Positions 55,341 to 58,983 of a DNA stretch of 58,983 bases are shown one piece after another. This DNA comes from a virus. The notes beneath the pieces are model-generated. The model did not search any database. It saw only the letters and a list, made by a program, of their open reading frames with translations, and had not been told where the DNA came from. Where the stretch lies: positions 1-58,983 of IMG/VR virus record IMGVR_UViG_3300044712_002220; one strand, written 5' to 3'. Within the stretch, counting starts at the first letter, position 1. The number at the start of each line of letters is the position of its first letter. A program made the position numbers and the translations under genes.

Positions 55341-55804
55341 CCTGCTTCTACTGCCACAAGGATCGCCCCGTCGCGCCGTTCGATCACCACGACGGGATCA
55401 GCAGGACGGTGACCACCGTGGACGCGTGCTCCGAGTGCGTCGCGTTCGTCATCGCCGATCGCGAGGACGAGGCCGCGATGTTCAACGCGATGGTCGTGCC
55501 CGCGCCGGAACTGCCGGACATCGTGGAGCGCCGGGTGCGCCAGCCGATCCGGGACCTCACCGGCCAGCGGTTCGGGGACCTCACGGTCCTGCACAGCGTC
55601 GAGCTCCAGCGCGGGCGCAAGGTCCGCACGTACTGGGTCTGCCGCTGCGGATCCTGCGGGCGCTCCCTGCCGTTCCTGCCCGAGTCGCTCCGTCACGGCA
55701 CGAAGCGATGCAAGGCGTGCGCGACCGCTCGCGCCAACCAAGCCGGCCCGCTCCGTGGGGTCGCTGCGACGCGGGTCGGGCACCCGCGCAGGAGGGCAGC
55801 GTGA
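55337..55804 (+). CDS. Double zinc-ribbon, HNH-associated protein, 155 aa
   Basis: First ribbon CFYC...CSEC (residues 3-35). Second module RDLTGQRFGDLTVLHSVELQ, then YWVCRCGSCG and KRCKAC, matching the LTGQRFGRLTV...CxCG unit found with AP2/HNH homing proteins. ATG overlaps the upstream stop. The HNH gene follows directly with a GTGA overlap, so the two may act together. Confidence 0.65.
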   Translation: MTCFYCHKDRPVAPFDHHDGISRTVTTVDACSECVAFVIADREDEAAMFNAMVVPAPELPDIVERRVRQPIRDLTGQRFGDLTVLHSVELQRGRKVRTYWVCRCGSCGRSLPFLPESLRHGTKRCKACATARANQAGPLRGVAATRVGHPRRRAA

Positions 55805-56298
55805 ACCGGGCACTCCGCCAGGCCCTCGAGGCGTCGCCCCAGGGGCGCGCGCTCCTCGCCGCCCAGGAGCAGGAGAAGCGGGACCGCCGTGCCCGGGCGA
55901 AGGCGCTGCGGAAGCGCGGACGGGCGCCGGGCCCGACCCGGGAGCGGCGGCGCGCCGAGGATGACGCGCGCGAGCTCGCGGGGAAGGCGGCCGCGATGCG
56001 GCGCGCCGGTGGTCGCTGCGAAGTCCACGAGAAGGGAGCCCGCTGCGACGCGTCCGCGACCGACGCGCACCACGCGATCGGTGGCCGGTGGAAGCGGGAC
56101 GTCGAAAGCCTCCCAAACGGCGAGGGGTTCATCGCGGCGTGCCGCCTCCACCACGACCTCCTCCTTCATGGACCCGACCGTGCCGGAGCGATTCACCAGG
56201 CGTGGGAGCACGCGATCCGGGTCGGGTCGCGATGTCTGCGCCGGCTCGTGGACGCGGCGGCGGCTCGGTACCACGCGAAACACCCGGAGGGACGATGA
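55801..56298 (+). CDS. HNH endonuclease, 165 aa
   Basis: Helical basic N-terminus, then HNH: CEVHEKGARC (Cys73, Cys82), His90-His91 (DAHHAIGG), Cys114-x2-His117-His118 (CRLHHDL). Third HNH-type gene in the genome. GTG overlaps the previous stop. Confidence 0.75.
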   Translation: MNRALRQALEASPQGRALLAAQEQEKRDRRARAKALRKRGRAPGPTRERRRAEDDARELAGKAAAMRRAGGRCEVHEKGARCDASATDAHHAIGGRWKRDVESLPNGEGFIAACRLHHDLLLHGPDRAGAIHQAWEHAIRVGSRCLRRLVDAAAARYHAKHPEGR

Positions 56299-57173
56299 GC
56301 GACAAGAGCACGATCGAGTGGCTGAACGGTGGGTCCACGTGGAATGCCACGAGAGGGTGCACCCCCTGCGCGCCCGAGTGCGCCCGGTGCTACGCCCGCA
56401 CGTTCGCGGAGCGGTGGCGTGGCATTCCCGGCCACCCCTACGAGCAGGGCTTCGACCCGCGCCTGGTGCCGGACGCGCTCGATCTCCCGCTCCGGTGGCG
56501 GAAGCCCCGGACGATCTTCGTCAACTCCATGTCCGACCTCTTCCACGACGCGGTGCCGGACACGTACATCGAGGCCGTCTTCGGGGTGATGAGCCTCGCG
56601 TCGCACCACAGCTACATCCTCCTCACTAAGCGCGCGGCGAGGATGCGCGCGTGGCTCGCCGGCGCGACGCTCGCGCGATGCCAGGCAGAGGCCGCCGTCC
56701 GCGGCATCGAGATCCGCTCGCCCGCCGGGCGCCGTGACCGGGCGCGCGGGCCGTTCATCAACGGGCCGTGGCCGCTCCCGAACGTGATGGGCGGGGTGTC
56801 CGTTGGGACGCGGGACCGCCGGATCGACATCGCTGAACTCCAGGCGTCCGACCTCGCGATGCGGATGGTCTCCTTCGAACCGCTCCTCGAGGAGATGGGC
56901 GACGTCGACCTGCGCGGCATCGACCTCGCGGCGATCGGCGGGGAGAGCGGGCCGGGTGCCCGGCCCTGCAACCTCGCCTGGATCCGCTCGCTCGTGAAGC
57001 GGTGCCGCATCTTCGGCACGCACGCGTTCGTGAAGCAGCTCGGTGCGCGCTCCGTCGTGTCTCCGCCGCAGGGGCAGTGCCCGACGCCCGGCATCCGCGA
57101 TCGGAAGGGCGGCGACCCCGCCGAATGGCCCGCCGACCTCCGCGTCCGCGAGCTCCCGGAGGTGACGCGATGA
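56295..57173 (+). CDS. DUF5131 (phage Gp37/Gp68) protein with radical-SAM-like cysteines, 292 aa
   Basis: DUF5131 hallmarks: IEWLNGGSTWNATRGCTPC, AFERWRGIPG-type segment, FVNSMSDLFHDAVPD, LLTKRAARM, VMGGVSVGT, SFEPLLEEMGDVDL and GGESGPGARP. Cys25-x3-Cys29-x2-Cys32 matches the radical SAM CxxxCxxC spacing, with Cys22 extra. Substrate is unknown; it may modify a nucleic acid or protein. Start ATG overlaps the HNH stop. Confidence 0.85.
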   Translation: MSDKSTIEWLNGGSTWNATRGCTPCAPECARCYARTFAERWRGIPGHPYEQGFDPRLVPDALDLPLRWRKPRTIFVNSMSDLFHDAVPDTYIEAVFGVMSLASHHSYILLTKRAARMRAWLAGATLARCQAEAAVRGIEIRSPAGRRDRARGPFINGPWPLPNVMGGVSVGTRDRRIDIAELQASDLAMRMVSFEPLLEEMGDVDLRGIDLAAIGGESGPGARPCNLAWIRSLVKRCRIFGTHAFVKQLGARSVVSPPQGQCPTPGIRDRKGGDPAEWPADLRVRELPEVTR

Positions 57174-57646
57174 CCCCCGGCGACATCCTGATCACCCTGC
57201 GCACCTGCGGCGACCTCCGACGAGGAGACGTGGTCACGGTCTCGCACACGAGTCCGAGTGGCGAGTACGTCTACCTCGACGAGCAGGACGGGAAGATCTC
57301 GTCCAGGGCCGACGCGTTCATGGTCGCGGTCCGCCGCCCGTGGCACGCGTGGGCGGACCCGGAGTGGGAGCGTAGGGCCCGCGAGGCGGCGGAGAGGTTC
57401 GTGCGGGAGGGGATCGCGGTCGAGGCGACGGACCCGGATGTGCTGCGGACGGCGCTGGTTCGGTGCGTGGCCGAGTTCGAGCACCGCGACTGGGGCCGCA
57501 GAACGGACGGCAACGCTCCGGGTCACGCTCACAGCCGCCCCGGCATCTGGGACGACGACAACGGCGCGAAGGCTGGCACGCGCTGCGAGTGGTGCGCGGC
57601 GTGGCCGAAGATCCGCGCCCTCGCCGAGAAGGAGACCTCCCGATGA
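57170..57646 (+). CDS. Hypothetical protein, 158 aa
   Basis: ATG overlapping the previous stop. N-terminal strands (GDILITLRTCGDLRRGDVVT), helical middle (WERRAREAAERFVREGIAVE), and a C-terminal CEWC. Unknown function. Confidence 0.6.
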   Translation: MTPGDILITLRTCGDLRRGDVVTVSHTSPSGEYVYLDEQDGKISSRADAFMVAVRRPWHAWADPEWERRAREAAERFVREGIAVEATDPDVLRTALVRCVAEFEHRDWGRRTDGNAPGHAHSRPGIWDDDNGAKAGTRCEWCAAWPKIRALAEKETSR

Positions 57647-58173
57647 CCATGGACGAGATCGAGAAGCTGGCCACGGAACTGGAGCGCCACGCCCAGGCCG
57701 ACGTGCGCACGGGCCGCTCCCCCGAGGACCGGCATCCGGCGCGCATCGCCGCCCGCGCCGCCCTCCTCCGAGCGGTCGAGGGGATCGTGCGCGAGCGGGA
57801 CCGGGCCGAGTCCGCCCTCGTGGCCCGGCACGGAGGAGAGCCCCTGGCGCTGCTGGCGGAACTGGACGAGGCGCGCGCCCGCGCCGAGGCCGCCGAGAAG
57901 GAGCGGGACCGCCTTCTGGCCGAGCGGGACGCGGCGAACGCGACCGCGCAGAGGATCGCCGAGCGCCTCACCGCCGCCGAGTCCGCCCTCGCCGCGATGA
58001 GGCGTGAGGTCGAGGACCGACGCGACCGATGGCTGTCCGCGGACCCGGCGCCGAGCCCCTTCGATGCGGGCACGCTGCGCCTGGCCGGGACGGAACTGCG
58101 GCTCATGCTGGCGCGCCTGGCCGCCTCCCCTCCCACCGCCGCGCTGAGCACGGAGACAGAGGTGAAGCTGTGA
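57643..58173 (+). CDS. Coiled-coil protein, 176 aa
   Basis: Continuous Ala/Glu/Arg heptads from about residue 15 to 125 (DEARARAEAAEKERDRLLAE), Ser/Pro C-terminus. ATG overlaps the previous stop. Role unknown. Confidence 0.6.
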   Translation: MTMDEIEKLATELERHAQADVRTGRSPEDRHPARIAARAALLRAVEGIVRERDRAESALVARHGGEPLALLAELDEARARAEAAEKERDRLLAERDAANATAQRIAERLTAAESALAAMRREVEDRRDRWLSADPAPSPFDAGTLRLAGTELRLMLARLAASPPTAALSTETEVKL

Positions 58174-58446
58174 AACGCGACGACCTGTGGCGCGGACGCT
58201 GCGTGACGTGGATGCATGAATCCCGAGGAGGCTACGGGTATCTGACCCCGGTCCCCGCGACGGTCGTCCGCGTCGGCCCCAAGCGCATCACCATCGACGC
58301 GCAGCTCGCGCGAGGCGGCACGAAGCGCATCACCGTCAGCGCCGAGTCACTGCGCGACATCCGCACGGAGGCGAAGGACAGCCCGGGGTCGTTCGCCTGC
58401 GCCTACCGCGCCCCCACCCCGACCAAGAGCAAGGAGGACCAGCACC

Positions 58447-58454
<8 letters not shown>
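58170..58454 (+). CDS. Small hypothetical protein, 94 aa
   Basis: GTG start overlapping the previous TGA. Beta-rich (YLTPVPATVVRVGPKRITID, RITVSAESLRDIRTE) with the look of a small SH3-like fold; tail Lys/Pro-rich. Overlaps the last gene by 8 bases. Confidence 0.55.

Positions 58455-58983
<529 letters not shown>

Overview
The window is one complete tailed-phage genome, assembled as a circle and cut at an arbitrary point. The first 126 bases recur at 58827-58952, and the contig then ends in a run of C that looks like a sequencing artefact. The unit genome is therefore about 58,826 bp, and the gene starting at 58447 continues through position 1 to the stop at 194-196. The DNA is very GC-rich (about 70% or more by eye). 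Shine-Dalgarno sequences are strong, GTG starts are common, and most neighbouring genes overlap by ATGA or GTGA, so translation is coupled along long operons. The virion genes are Mu-like and include a contractile sheath, so this is a temperate myovirus. The host is probably a high-GC Gram-negative bacterium such as a myxobacterium or other proteobacterium; that is inferred from composition and gene families only.

Layout. (a) 48133 rightwards to 58983 and on through 1-4237, plus strand: an early operon of many small genes, then a recombination block (Cas4-like nuclease, SSB-tipped putative annealing protein, Rad50-like ATPase), zinc-binding and HNH proteins, a DUF5131 protein, more small genes, an excisionase-like HTH protein and the tyrosine integrase. 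(b) 4167-4429: a probable attP, where two matching integrase arm repeats flank a copy of the 5' half of tRNA-Leu(UAA). An HNH gene and a separate tRNA/tmRNA 3'-end remnant follow. (c) 5250-6858, plus strand: a small accessory cluster with an HNH lipoprotein and a membrane protein. (d) 28585 leftwards to 6877, minus strand: protease/scaffold, decoration protein, capsid, neck, sheath, tube, frameshifted tail chaperone, tape measure, baseplate, fibres and a lysis/envelope cassette, with two plus-strand genes at 13300-14093. (e) 29261-31471: a HigBA-like toxin-antitoxin pair divergent from a DUF4942 gene, with small minus-strand genes beside it. (f) 48050 leftwards to 31468, minus strand: regulators, a tRNA-Trp-like gene, two DNA methyltransferases, a DUF559 nuclease, replication initiator and helicase loader, RusA resolvase, terminase, an HTH-portal fusion, MuF protein and a phosphoesterase.

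How it works together. A divergent switch at 48051-48132 with GTGCAC/GTTCAC operator motifs separates the leftward and rightward early operons, and the same GTGCAC motif sits in a promoter at 48777-48805. The leftward operon runs from regulation through replication into packaging. The rightward operon supplies recombination and integration functions. The most unusual items are the XRE-type HTH fused to the portal with TGCGCA repeats just upstream, the attP that carries a tRNA 5' half, the compact tRNA-Trp, the A AAA AAC frameshift site, the nested protease/scaffold gene and the near-leaderless toxin-antitoxin promoter.
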